Below, piece after piece: positions 36,449-45,534 of a stretch of DNA of 64,000 bases (the first letter of the stretch is position 1; each line of letters starts with the position of its first letter). Location: positions 868,001 through 932,000 of the forward strand of contig CAWGPR010000012.1 of assembly GCA_963824475.1 (NCBI GenBank), read 5' to 3'. This DNA comes from Roseiarcus sp963824475 (GTDB taxonomy: Bacteria; Pseudomonadota; Alphaproteobacteria; Rhizobiales; Beijerinckiaceae). Both the position numbers and the translations under genes were made by a program. The notes below the pieces were generated by a model. The model did not search any database. It saw nothing but the letters and a program-made list of their open reading frames with translations, and was not told the origin of the DNA.

Positions 36449-36753
36449 CGAGCGATCCTGAGGCTGCAGGCGACAAGGGCGGCGGTTTGGCCCCAATCCC
36501 AAAATATCGAGCGAATAGGGCCTACGTCTTTTGCCTCCATCGAAACAGGCGCTTGCCGCCCAACCCCTCAAGCCAAGATTTCGACTTTCCATATTGTTGG
36601 CAAGCGCCACCGCGAGCCTGCTCGCCCCGGGCTCTTATCGCGTTAGACGTCATGTTCGCGGGGCTTTGGCCGGTGGCCCGCCCTCATCGTGCGGTAGAGA
36701 AACGAGGGTTGCTCGGGCGGACCGAGCCGAGCCTCAAGCACGGAGGGCGGACC

Positions 36754-37863
36754 ATGGGAGAGTATAGCGAAGTCTTTGTCGCTTTCGACGTCGCCAAGAC
36801 AAAGCACGCGGTGGCGATTGCCGAAGGCGGCCGGACCGGGGAGGTCCGGTTTCTCGGCGAAGTCGAGAACAGCGCCTTGCCGATCGCGCGGATGATCAAG
36901 CGATTGGCGGAGCGACACCATCGGCTGCATGTCTGCTTCGAGGCCGGGCCGACGGGATATGGGCTTTATCGTCAGATTCAAGCGCTCGGCCACGACTGCA
37001 TGGTGGTCGCTCCGACGCTGATCCCGAAGCGATCGGGCGAGCGGGTCAAGACCAACCGGCGCGACGCGGTCACGCTGGCGCGGCTTTATCGGGCCGGCGA
37101 ATTGACAGGGGTGTGGGCGCCCGATCCCGCACATGAGGCGGTGCGCGATCTTGTGCGCGCCCGCGAGGCGGGGGCGAACGATCTTCGCCGCAAGCGCCAG
37201 CAGTTGCTGTCCTTTCTGCTCAGGCACAGCCGAATCTATAGCGGAAGAGGCCATTGGACGCTGGCGCATCGGCGCTGGCTGGCCAACCAGACGTTTGAGC
37301 ATGCCGCCCAGCAGATCGTCTTTCAGGATGCCATCGACGCGATCGAAGACGCTGTTCAGCGCCTGCGCCGGCTTGAGCAGCAGCTCGCCCTCATCGCCCC
37401 GGACTGGTCGATGGCGCCGGTGGTCGAGGCTTATCAGGCGATGCGCGGCGTCTCGTTTCTCGTCGCAGCGACCTTTGCCGCCGAGATCGGCGATGTGCGC
37501 CGGTTCGACACGCCAAGGCGGCTCACATCTTTCCTCGGCCTGGTTGCGGCGGAGCGCTCGACCGGCGATACGATCCGCCGCAAGGGCCTCACCCTGGCCG
37601 GCAATCGGCGGGCGCGGCGGGCGCTCATCGAGGCGGCCTGGACCTATCGCTATCCCGCCCGAGTGAGCGAGACCTTGAGGGCCCGGCTGGAGAAGCTGCC
37701 CAAGCCGGTGCGCGACATCGCCTGGAAGGCGCAGGTCCGCCTGTGCGCCCGCTATCGTCGGCTCAGCGCCGCCGGCAAGAAGCCGCCGGTCGTCGCGGCG
37801 GCGATCGCCCGCGAGATGGCCGCTTTCTTGTGGGCGATCGGACAAAAGGTCGCTCCAGCATAG
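36754..37863 (+). mobile_element. IS110 family transposase
   Basis: A 369-residue RuvC-like recombinase. The DEDD acids fit FVAFDVAKTKHAV, VCFEAGPTGYGLYRQ and KTNRRDAVTLARLYRAGELT. The C-terminal Transposase_20 domain is MRGVSFLVAATFAAEIGDVR, then ERSTGDTIRRKGLTLAGNRR with the serine of STG as likely nucleophile. The ATG at 36754 follows GGAGGGCGG. The gene is intact. IS110 elements insert without terminal inverted repeats, guided by a structured non-coding end RNA, so the element is larger than the gene. Confidence 0.93.
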
Positions 37864-38110
37864 GAGAAAACACGCTTTCATTCCGCTGCGTAGAGTCGGG
37901 GGCGGAGCTTAAAGGTGGGGAACTCCCGGCAACAGCTCTGTGGCCGGCCATTGCCCGACGCCCGTCGTTAGACCGAGGAAAGCCCCGAGACGAAGACACG
38001 GAAGGCGGTAGCCAACCCGCGGATAAGAGTCTGATCAACCGTCGTCTTAAGGCTCCGCTCCCACCTCTGCGCAGCCTCTGGCCCTTGTTTCGCCGATGGT
38101 CTCACGCCGG
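37864..38110 (+). ncRNA. non-coding end of the IS110 element, candidate bridge RNA region
   Basis: About 250 gene-free bases follow the transposase. Blocks GGGGAACTCCC, GGCCGGCC, CCGAGGAAAGCCCCGAG and GACGAAGAC...GTCGTCTT suggest several hairpins. IS110-family elements carry a bridge RNA in one non-coding end, and the downstream end is the longer, more structured one here; the upstream alternative is about 36640-36753. The borders are not determined. Confidence 0.4.
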
Positions 38111-38176
38111 CGGATGAACACACGCGCCTCCTCTCTTGACCGCGAACATAAGAGCTGTTGATGATCTGCCGCCGCC

Positions 38177-38315
38177 GTCCTGGCCGGGCTTGACCCGGCC
38201 ATCCACGCCGCTCGGCTCCCCCATCTGTTCTCGGTGCGGATAATGCTTTAGGTTCAACGCCTTAAGTAGAGGTGACGATTTTCTCGTGGATGGCCGGGTC
38301 AAGCCCGGCCAAGAC
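38177..38315. repeat. 30-bp inverted repeat pair, family 1 variant
   Basis: 38177-38206 (core GGCCGGGCTTGACCCGGCC) is the complement of 38286-38315 with one mismatch. The spacer is about 79 bases. It is the same design as 23800-23930 with TGACCC for TGTCCC. It lies between the IS110 end and the carbonic-anhydrase-like gene; nothing else is seen in 38111-38433. Confidence 0.85.
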
Positions 38316-38433
38316 GCCTAGCCTGCTCGCCCCGAAACGCAATCTACAAGCAACGGCGGGCTCTCAACGACATTTCATCTTGTCAAAGTCGTGCTACGTG
38401 CGCACCACCGCACTCACTCGTTTATACCGCGAT

Positions 38434-39015
38434 CTATGCAGGAATGTCCCGCACCACCTCGGTCAACTTGCCGGAACTGATCTCGTAGAAGAAGCCGTAC
38501 AGCTTGACACGTTTCGGCACTGCCGGGCTCTCGCGAAGCAGCTTGATGTCATACTTGAGCGACTCCTCGAAATCCATGATGGCAAGGCTATCGCGATCAA
38601 ACATCGTCGAAATATCAGCGTGATGGTGATCGTGGAACTCCTCGATGAGCAGCTCGGGCGTCAGAGTCGTCGTGCCGCAGAACGAGTGGTGAACCACAAC
38701 GACATTCTGAACGCTGAATATATAGTCCATGGCCGCCACGGACTCCAGAGCGAAAACGGCGCGTCCACCCGTGTTCGTCTCGACAAATAGTGTCCGTGTG
38801 TGGCCAACCCGATTGCCAGACTTGTCGAGAATGTTTTCGCCCGGATAGACCTCATCGCCAAAATACTTGGCGACCGCCTGCGGGATTTCGTCCGCCCCAG
38901 GGTCTAAACAATGGATCACAAGTGTCTTCATCGGGATGTTCTGGTTGGCGCCCTCGAAGGCGTTCATATCGAACCCGGGTTGTTTCCTGTACTCGTATTC
39001 GCTGTACTGGCTCAT
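38434..39015 (-). CDS. beta-carbonic-anhydrase-like protein
   Basis: A 193-residue protein with the spacing of a beta-carbonic anhydrase: the first zinc ligand in VIHCLDPGADEIPQAVAKYF, GDEVYPGENI, then NVVVVHHSFCGTT holding the HxxC ligands. The usual CxDxR dyad reads CLDPG, so Asp is kept but Arg is lost, which would alter the standard active-site gate. It may hydrate CO2, act on a related substrate such as CS2 or COS, or be non-catalytic. The ATG at 39015 was chosen; the upstream extension is low complexity. Confidence 0.75.
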   Translation of the reverse strand: MSQYSEYEYRKQPGFDMNAFEGANQNIPMKTLVIHCLDPGADEIPQAVAKYFGDEVYPGENILDKSGNRVGHTRTLFVETNTGGRAVFALESVAAMDYIFSVQNVVVVHHSFCGTTTLTPELLIEEFHDHHHADISTMFDRDSLAIMDFEESLKYDIKLLRESPAVPKRVKLYGFFYEISSGKLTEVVRDIPA

Positions 39016-39395
39016 CTTCTTTCTCCACCGGCGTTTGACTGCGCGCAGATATACGAGCTCGGCGACTTGCGGATCTCGGAAAGGCATTGAGCTACAGGGC
39101 CCGGTTCGGCTCCGATTTTTGGCTTTGGGCGCGCCGGCGGGATTGTAGGATTGAGCAGAAGTTGGAGCAAACGATCCCGCTTGCTGGTCGGGGCGGGCCA
39201 TCGCTCAACCAAATGCCGACCGCAACGCCTTAGTCGCGATCCGCTGGCTTAACCCTCACAGGCCGGTTGCGGAGGTCATCGTGAATGACCGGCGCAGCGT
39301 TGGCGCTTGAGATTTGCGCTGGCCCGTTACTTAGTCGTCCGGTACGCTATGGATGTGCGGGGTTGTCGTTCATTTGTTCGATGACAGGGTGCGCG
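39016..39395. other. divergent promoter interval
   Basis: About 380 bases between the carbonic-anhydrase-like gene (minus) and the EmrAB fusion (plus). Promoters for both should be here. Open frames crossing it are low-complexity extensions of the two genes; no separate gene is seen. Confidence 0.5.
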
Positions 39396-42300
39396 ATGAG
39401 CGAGCAGAGCAGCGAGGCGGGACTGACTTCAAATCGCAACGCCGATCGGGCCACAGCCCCGCAGACCCCTGCTGGCGGCGCGGCGGCCTCGCCGGAGAAG
39501 CCGAAGGCCAGCTGGCGACGAAAACTGCTGCTTGGAGCGGCGGGCGTTTTGATCCTCGCCGGCGCCCTTTGGTTCGGCATTCCCTGGGTCCAGACGACGC
39601 TCAACGCGGTCTCGACCGACGACGCCTATGTGAACAGTCACGTGACATTCGTCGCCGCCCGCGTCCGGGGCCAGGTCGCGCGCGTCCTCGTCGACGACAA
39701 CTACCGGGTGCGCAAAGGAGACCTTCTGGTCCAGCTGGACAAGGAGCCGTTTCAGATCGCAGTCGCGATCAAAAAGGCGGCGGTCGATACGGCGACGGCA
39801 GACCTACAAGTGGCCAAGTCCAAAGTGCGCGGCATCGAAGCGGAGGCCATGAGCCGGCGCCGGGCGCTGGAGCACGCCATGGAGGACGTCGACGACCAGG
39901 TCTCCCTGCTGCGCGCCAAGGTTGCCGGTGTGGACAAGAGCAAAGCCCAGCTCGTTCTGGCTCAGCTTGACTTCGACCGGGCCGCCAAATTGGTGGTGAC
40001 GAACGATGTCCCCCGAGAGGTGTACGACCGGCGGCAAGCGGAGTTATTGGCGGCCCGCGCGGACGTTGTCGCGTCGCTGGCCGATGTCCGTCAAGTCCGC
40101 GCGTCTTTGGGATTGGCGCCGGCGTCCGACGAAGCAGATCTCGGCCAGGTTCCGCCCAATCTCGATCAGACGTTTTCGTCAGTGCTCGAGGCGCAGGCGG
40201 CGATGATTCAGAGTGCGGCTCAACTCGGCGTCATCCATTCGTTCGACGAGGGGCCCCGCGCCATGGTCGAGGCGTTCGAAAAGGAAGGCGACGTCAATGC
40301 CACCTTCGCTCGGCTGGCGGCTGACGCGCCGGACGTCAAGCAGGCCGAGGCCAATCTCGAAGTCGCCAAGCGCGATCTCGCCCAGGCCGAGCTTGATCTG
40401 CGCTACTGTGACGTCGTCGCGGAGATCGATGGCGTCATCACGCGACGAAACGTCAATCCGGGCAATAACATTCAGGTTGGCCAGAGCCTGATGGCGATCC
40501 GCTCGCTGACCGACATCTGGATCGACGCCAATTTCAAGGAGACGCAGCTCGGGGACCTGCGTATCGGCCAGCCCGTCGATCTCTATGTCGACATGTATGG
40601 CGACCGCCACGTGTTCAAGGGACGCATCTCCGGCTTTACCATGGGGACCGGATCGACGCTTGCGCTGCTGCCGGCGGAGAACGCAACCGGCAACTTTATC
40701 AAGGTGGTTCAGCGACTGCCGGTTCGCATCGACCTCGAGAACTACGATCCGGACAAGAGCCCGTTGTTTGTCGGCACGTCGGTCGTCCCCTACGTCCTCT
40801 TCAAAGAGCCGCCGACCGGACCCGACGCGGGAAAGTTCCTGCAGACCTCTGCGCCTGAACTCGACTGCAAACCCGCCGGGCGCGAAGAAGTGACAGCCGC
40901 GGCGCTTTCGCCCGCAAGACCCCAGGTTGCCCGGAGCCCGTGGCTGGTCGCCGCGATCGTCGTGGTGCCGGCGTTCATGGAGGTGCTCGACACCACCATC
41001 GTGCTGGTCGCGCTGCGCTACATCGCGGGGGGCCTGTCGGCTGCCGCCGATGACGCCGAGTGGGTCATCACCAGCTATCTTGCCGCCAACGCCTTCATCC
41101 TGCCGATTACCGGCTGGTTGAGCGCTCATCTGGGTCGCCGCAACTACTTCCTGGCGTCGATTGCAATATTCACTCTCAGTTCCTTGCTGTGCGGACTGGC
41201 TGGCAGTCTGGGTCAATTGATCCTGTTTCGTGTCATCCAGGGTCTTGCGGGCGGTGGTCTGCAGCCCGGCAGTCAGGGGATATTGCTGGACGCCTTCCCG
41301 CGGGAAAGGCAAGGCGTGGCAATGACGCTGTTCGGCCTTGCTGTGCTGATTGCGCCGGTGGTCGGCCCGACATTGGGCGGTTGGATAACCGACACTTACA
41401 ATTGGCGCTGGTGCTTCCTGATCAACGTGCCGATCGGCATCGTGGCGCTCGGCGCATGTTACGTCGTGCTTCGCGATCCGGATTATCTCGTCGCCCAGCG
41501 TGCGGAGCTGAAGAAGGAGCCGTTCCATTTTGACGCGGTCGGCTTGTCGCTTCTCGCCATCGTCATAATCTCGTGGGAAGTGATGCTCAGCAAGGGCCAG
41601 GAGTGGGACTGGCTGGGGGATCCATTCTGGCGCGTCCAGACGCTCGTCATTTTGTTGGGGGTGGGTTTGGTTGCGTTGATCTTCTGGGAGTTGCGTCACC
41701 GCAACCCCGTGGTCAATTTCCGCGCGTTCGGGGAACGCAACTTTGCCGCCTGCTGCATCATCATCTTTTGCGCCTACCTTTCGCTCTTTGCCGCCACCAA
41801 GTCATTGCTTGGTCTGCTGCAAGCCCTGTTTGGGTATGATGCGCTTAAGACTGGGTTGGTGATGTCGCCTTCCGGAATCTTTGCTGTCTTGGCGATGCCG
41901 ATCGTCGGCCGCCTGATTGGCCTCAAGGTGGATGCGAGATGGCTGATCGCTGCAGGACTGCTGATCATGACCGCGGGAAACTATTGGATGTCGCAACTCA
42001 ACCTCGACATCAGCCCTGACCAGGCCGTCTGGCCTCGGGTGCTCGTGGTCATGGGGCTCTCGGTATGTTTTGCTCCCGCGAACGTAGCCGCGTACCTCTA
42101 TACGCCGCTCGCGTTGCGCGGGGCGGCCATTGGCATATTGAGTCTCCTACGCAACGAGGGGGGCAGCGTCGGGGTGTCGTTGTCCCAGACCATAGAAGAG
42201 CGGCGTGATCAATTCCACGTGCTGCGTCTTGGGGAGTATCTCGATCCCTTCAACGCAGCCGCTAGCTCCTTTCTCGCGAAGGCTCAAGCGTTCTTCCTTC

Positions 42301-42497
42301 AGCAAACCGGCGATCCGGTGGCCGCGCAGCAACTGGCTGTGCAGCAACTCGAAAACCTGCGTCAGCAGCAGGCGTCTTCGCTTGCCTATTTCGACGTCTT
42401 TTGGATGGCGGCTGTGTTGACGCTTGTGGTCACGTTCGCGGTCTTGTTTATGAAACGATCGGTGGCTGAGAAGGGCGCTCCCGCCGGTTCGGAATGA
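39396..42497 (+). CDS. EmrA-EmrB fusion: membrane-fusion protein joined to DHA2 MFS exporter
   Basis: One 1,033-residue frame. Residues 1-498 are an EmrA/HlyD adaptor: membrane anchor 44-64, STDDAYVNSHVTFVAARVRG and VLVDDNYRVRKGDLLVQLD lipoyl blocks, long coiled-coil hairpin, then IRSLTDIWIDANFKETQLGD. Residues 499-1033 are a 14-span EmrB-type transporter: VVPAFMEVLDTTIVLVALRY, ITGWLSAHLGRRNYFLASIA, and GGLQPGSQGILLDAFPRERQ. Normally these are two proteins. An in-frame GTG at 40890 sits exactly at the junction and could start EmrB separately. It would export drugs or toxic acids. Confidence 0.9.
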   Translation: MSEQSSEAGLTSNRNADRATAPQTPAGGAAASPEKPKASWRRKLLLGAAGVLILAGALWFGIPWVQTTLNAVSTDDAYVNSHVTFVAARVRGQVARVLVDDNYRVRKGDLLVQLDKEPFQIAVAIKKAAVDTATADLQVAKSKVRGIEAEAMSRRRALEHAMEDVDDQVSLLRAKVAGVDKSKAQLVLAQLDFDRAAKLVVTNDVPREVYDRRQAELLAARADVVASLADVRQVRASLGLAPASDEADLGQVPPNLDQTFSSVLEAQAAMIQSAAQLGVIHSFDEGPRAMVEAFEKEGDVNATFARLAADAPDVKQAEANLEVAKRDLAQAELDLRYCDVVAEIDGVITRRNVNPGNNIQVGQSLMAIRSLTDIWIDANFKETQLGDLRIGQPVDLYVDMYGDRHVFKGRISGFTMGTGSTLALLPAENATGNFIKVVQRLPVRIDLENYDPDKSPLFVGTSVVPYVLFKEPPTGPDAGKFLQTSAPELDCKPAGREEVTAAALSPARPQVARSPWLVAAIVVVPAFMEVLDTTIVLVALRYIAGGLSAAADDAEWVITSYLAANAFILPITGWLSAHLGRRNYFLASIAIFTLSSLLCGLAGSLGQLILFRVIQGLAGGGLQPGSQGILLDAFPRERQGVAMTLFGLAVLIAPVVGPTLGGWITDTYNWRWCFLINVPIGIVALGACYVVLRDPDYLVAQRAELKKEPFHFDAVGLSLLAIVIISWEVMLSKGQEWDWLGDPFWRVQTLVILLGVGLVALIFWELRHRNPVVNFRAFGERNFAACCIIIFCAYLSLFAATKSLLGLLQALFGYDALKTGLVMSPSGIFAVLAMPIVGRLIGLKVDARWLIAAGLLIMTAGNYWMSQLNLDISPDQAVWPRVLVVMGLSVCFAPANVAAYLYTPLALRGAAIGILSLLRNEGGSVGVSLSQTIEERRDQFHVLRLGEYLDPFNAAASSFLAKAQAFFLQQTGDPVAAQQLAVQQLENLRQQQASSLAYFDVFWMAAVLTLVVTFAVLFMKRSVAEKGAPAGSE

Positions 42498-42731
42498 TTG
42501 TTTGCGCCGCCCGCTTCGAGTTCCCGCCGTTTTCGGTGTTCGACGGGAGCGGTCCGGTGACGGGCCTGTTCCGCTACTTAAGCGCCTCGTTGAGGGTTCG
42601 CGCCAGGCGAACCCCCGCCGCGGTCAGAAGACAACCGGAAACACAATTTGCTCGGCTGGGCTTTCGTTGGTACAATATATTTTGGATACAGAGTTTGAGC
42701 CGGCTAAGGGCCGACGCGCGGGGAGGGGAAC

Positions 42732-43409
42732 ATGCGCTTTAGCACCTTGATCGCCGCCGTGGCGCCGCTGTTCGCGACGGCGGGCGCTCCCGCTCACGCG
42801 GGACTGATCGACGGCGGAACCAACACCGTTAGTGCGTTTTTCTACATAAACGCGCCAGCGACGCCTTCGGGCGGCGGCTGCGACCAATACACCGAGAGTT
42901 ATTGCGAACAGGAATACAACTACAACTCTATGGGCATGGCGCAGTATGTTCTGACCATTCCTGCGCATTTCGTCCAAGCTTCGATCGACGGCTCGACGAT
43001 TGACGTCGGCGACACGCAGATCGTCATCACAAACGAACTCCCCGCCACGTTCTGCGGCGATGGCGTGAGCGCTGGATCGGCCTGCACTGATCCTTTCACG
43101 GGTTTCGAGTTCCTTTTCTCCTCCGGCGTGGACATCACGGGGGTTAGCGCCGATCCCAGTAGCGATTTTCTTCCGAATGATACGACGACCGGTACGCCGC
43201 CGCATTACGGGCTGCGGTTGCTTTCTCCAACCGACATTCTGGTCGACGTAACTGGGGCTGCTCCCGCAATCGGCGGAAAACTCATCCTCGACGTCACGAC
43301 CAAGGGCATGACGACCGTCCCCGAGCCTTCGACCTGGGCGCTGATGTTGCTGGGCTTCGCGGGGCTGGGCTTCGCGGGATGGCGGCGGACGGCGGCGCAA
43401 GCGACATGA
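42732..43409 (+). CDS. PEP-CTERM sorting domain protein
   Basis: A 225-residue exported protein: signal peptide (MRFSTLIAAVAPLFATAGAP), a beta-rich body with four to six cysteines (GGGCDQYTESYCEQEY; TFCGDGVSAGSACTD), and the C-terminal tag VPEPSTWALMLLGFAGLGFA followed by GWRR, recognised by exosortase. A GGGAGGGGA ribosome site precedes the ATG. A short GGCGC/GCGCC hairpin (43425-43438) separates it from the tail-collar genes, so co-expression is uncertain. Confidence 0.88.
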   Translation: MRFSTLIAAVAPLFATAGAPAHAGLIDGGTNTVSAFFYINAPATPSGGGCDQYTESYCEQEYNYNSMGMAQYVLTIPAHFVQASIDGSTIDVGDTQIVITNELPATFCGDGVSAGSACTDPFTGFEFLFSSGVDITGVSADPSSDFLPNDTTTGTPPHYGLRLLSPTDILVDVTGAAPAIGGKLILDVTTKGMTTVPEPSTWALMLLGFAGLGFAGWRRTAAQAT

Positions 43410-43456
43410 CGCTCATCGCTTAGCGGCGCTTCGGCGCCAAGAGGGGGGAGGCGCAT

Positions 43457-43978
43457 ATGAGTCAGCCTTTTGTCGGTCAGATCATCGCCGTCGGATTTAA
43501 TTACGCGCCTGCGGGCTGGGCGCTCTGCCAGGGCCAATTGCTGGCGATCTCCGAGAACGAGACCCTGTTTCAGGTCATCGGCACGACGTTCGGCGGCAAC
43601 GGGCAGACGACCTTCGGTTTGCCCGACCTTCGCGGTCGCGCCGCGCTTGGCGTGGGTCAGGGACCCGGGTTGGGGTCATACGTTCTCGGACAATTGAGCG
43701 GCGCCGAGTCGGCTTCGCTCACAGGCGCTCAAATCGGAGGCCACACGCATGGGCTGGCGGCGGCGGCAACGGCGACGACAGCGACCCCCTCGTCGTCCGT
43801 CGTTCTCGGCACGCCCGCGGCAACGACGCCAATCTACGCCACGGGCGGAGTTGGCGCGACGCTGGCGGCGGGGGCGGTGTCTCCGACCCCGGGCGGACTT
43901 CCGCACGAAAATCGGCAGCCGAGCCTGACCGTAAACTACATCATCAGTCTCTTCGGGCTGTTCCCGTTACAGAACTGA
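43457..43978 (+). CDS. phage tail collar domain protein 1 (MdpB-like)
   Basis: A 173-residue protein of the tail-collar/microcystin-dependent family. The N-terminal collar motif is FVGQIIAVGFNYAPAGWALC followed by QGQLLAISENETLFQVIGTT, FGGNGQTTFGLPDLRGRAAL and GQGPGLGSYVLGQLSGAES. The C-terminus has the family ending PHENRQPSLTVNYIISLFGL. First of three tandem paralogues with intact frames. No other phage structural genes are present, so it is probably a domesticated secreted or structural protein. Confidence 0.92.
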   Translation: MSQPFVGQIIAVGFNYAPAGWALCQGQLLAISENETLFQVIGTTFGGNGQTTFGLPDLRGRAALGVGQGPGLGSYVLGQLSGAESASLTGAQIGGHTHGLAAAATATTATPSSSVVLGTPAATTPIYATGGVGATLAAGAVSPTPGGLPHENRQPSLTVNYIISLFGLFPLQN

Positions 43979-44008
43979 ATCGGTTGCGTCGAGGCGGGAG
44001 GCGAGCGC

Positions 44009-44545
44009 ATGGAACCCTTTGTCGGCCAGATCACCCTTTTTCCATTCTTCTTCGCCCCGAGGGGATGGGCGCTCTGCGAAGGCCAGCTGCTGGCGATCTC
44101 GCAGAACACGGCGCTGTTCTCGCTCCTCGGCACCTACTATGGCGGGAACCGCGTCTCGACCTTCGCATTGCCGGACCTGCGCGGCCGAGTTCCGATCGGC
44201 CAGGGCCAGGGGCCGGGGCTAACCAACTACACGGTCGGCAGCGTGCAGGGCGTCGAGGCGGTCACGCTCCTGGCCTCGCAATCTCCGTCGCACTCGCATC
44301 CCTTCCAGGCCGTCGCGGCCCAGGCGACGACGAATGCGCCGAGCGGCGCCTTGCCCGCCGAAGGGCACGGCTCGGGGCGTGGCGCGTTTCCGGTCAACAT
44401 TTACGCCCCGCTGCAAGCGGCGGTCCCGCTGGCTTCGAGCCAAGTGGCGCCCGCGGGAGGCGGCCAGCCGCACAACAACCTGCAGCCGTTTCTCACTCTG
44501 AACTGGTGCATTGCGCTGCAGGGAATCTATCCGCCCCGCTCGTAA
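44009..44545 (+). CDS. phage tail collar domain protein 2 (MdpB-like)
   Basis: A 178-residue paralogue of the previous gene: FVGQITLFPFFFAPRGWALC, EGQLLAISQNTALFSLLGTY, STFALPDLRGRVPIGQGQGP and QPHNNLQPFLTLNWCIALQG. The middle variable region differs from paralogues 1 and 3, as expected if each unit has its own specificity. It starts 30 bases after paralogue 1, preceded by a GAGGCGGGAGG ribosome site. Confidence 0.92.
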   Translation: MEPFVGQITLFPFFFAPRGWALCEGQLLAISQNTALFSLLGTYYGGNRVSTFALPDLRGRVPIGQGQGPGLTNYTVGSVQGVEAVTLLASQSPSHSHPFQAVAAQATTNAPSGALPAEGHGSGRGAFPVNIYAPLQAAVPLASSQVAPAGGGQPHNNLQPFLTLNWCIALQGIYPPRS

Positions 44546-44548
44546 GCC

Positions 44549-44580
44549 GCGATCCTCTAGGAAAGCGATCCTCTAGGAAA
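44549..44580 (+). repeat. tandem 16-bp duplication carrying a ribosome site
   Basis: GCGATCCTCTAGGAAA occurs twice head to tail between paralogues 2 and 3. Each copy contains AGGAAA, and the second lies about 11 bases before the ATG at 44591, so the duplication may affect translation of paralogue 3. Confidence 0.8.
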
Positions 44581-44590
44581 GAATGCGTCC

Positions 44591-45130
44591 ATGGCCCAGC
44601 CGTTCCTCAGTCAGATCGAAGCGTTTCCCTTCAATTTCGCGCCGAGAGGGTGGGCGTTCTGCGCCGGGCAACTCATACCTATCAATCAGAACCAGGCGCT
44701 CTTCGCCCTCCTAGGCACGACTTTCGGCGGCGACGGCAGGACCAATTTTGCGCTGCCCGACCTGCGCGGACGGCTCGCCAACGGCTTTGGCCAGGGAGCG
44801 GGCCTGGCGAACTACACTCTCGGCCAGCGGGGCGGCGAAGAGACGCACACCCTTGCAACGACGGAAACGCCGATCCACAGTCACCTGGTCAATGCCGTGA
44901 AAAATGGGACGACCGGCGGGACCAGCACGCCGGGCGGCGGCGTCACTCTCGGCGAGGGCTATGCGAACCAGACGGGATCGCCTGCGGTGAACATCTACAG
45001 TTCCGCGGCCCCGACGATCGCGATGGGCTCGCTTGGACCCACGGGCGGACAGCCGCACGAAAACCGCATGCCGTACCTCGCGCTCAACTATTGCATCGCC
45101 CTCCAAGGCGTCTTTCCATCGCAGAACTGA
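44591..45130 (+). CDS. phage tail collar domain protein 3 (MdpB-like)
   Basis: A 179-residue third paralogue: FLSQIEAFPFNFAPRGWAFC, AGQLIPINQNQALFALLGTT, NFALPDLRGRLANGFGQGAG and GGQPHENRMPYLALNYCIAL. All three share the collar framework and the final QGVFP/QGIYP tail. An array of three plus a GNAT gene and a DUF6916 gene is a recurring bacterial arrangement whose function is not established. Confidence 0.92.
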   Translation: MAQPFLSQIEAFPFNFAPRGWAFCAGQLIPINQNQALFALLGTTFGGDGRTNFALPDLRGRLANGFGQGAGLANYTLGQRGGEETHTLATTETPIHSHLVNAVKNGTTGGTSTPGGGVTLGEGYANQTGSPAVNIYSSAAPTIAMGSLGPTGGQPHENRMPYLALNYCIALQGVFPSQN

Positions 45131-45154
45131 AGGGCGGAGGCACGCTTCCCGCGA

Positions 45155-45445
45155 TCAATTGAAGACGACTTGATAGTCTTGATGGTCGCGCGAAGCCGTG
45201 TGGATGGGGATGAGATAGAGCTCGAAGCCCGCGCCGTCCTCGAACGCGAGCCGATGCAAGCCTTCGGACACAATCGGCGTTGCGGCGCCGCGCAGGAGCA
45301 GGCTGAACGAGGCCCCCGGCGCAGCATTCGGTCGCGGCGATCGGTGCAGATCAACCGCGACCAGGGTGAGCGCTTGCCCGCCCGCAAGCGGTGCCGGCTG
45401 CCCGACATAGGGCGTGAATGTCTCGGCGTTGATTGCATCGCTCAT
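45155..45445 (-). CDS. DUF6916 domain protein
   Basis: A 96-residue protein of the small DUF6916 family: INAETFTPYVGQPAPLAGG, FSLLLRGAATPIVSEGLHRL and ELYLIPIHTASRDHQDYQVV. It looks like a single compact beta domain with no signal peptide. It is convergent with the three tail-collar genes and divergent from the GNAT gene, and is regularly seen beside such genes. A chaperone or structural accessory role is a guess. Confidence 0.75.
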   Translation of the reverse strand: MSDAINAETFTPYVGQPAPLAGGQALTLVAVDLHRSPRPNAAPGASFSLLLRGAATPIVSEGLHRLAFEDGAGFELYLIPIHTASRDHQDYQVVFN

Positions 45446-45534
45446 GCCCGATCGCCCTCCCGTCGCGCGGCGAATGACAGTGCGGGATACCTGTCGCGTT
45501 GTCCAGCGCGAGGGGAGGTCCGAGAGGGACGGCC

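Noticed and set aside
36487..36753. Upstream extension of the IS110 frame as part of the transposase
   Set aside because: The family N-terminus (FVAFDVAKTKH) is only a few residues after the ATG at 36754, which has a good ribosome site.
43457..45130. The tail-collar genes as part of a prophage or contractile injection system
   Set aside because: No sheath, tube, baseplate, ATPase, capsid or lysis genes are nearby; the encapsulin at 46.6 kb is HK97-fold but clearly a nanocompartment shell.
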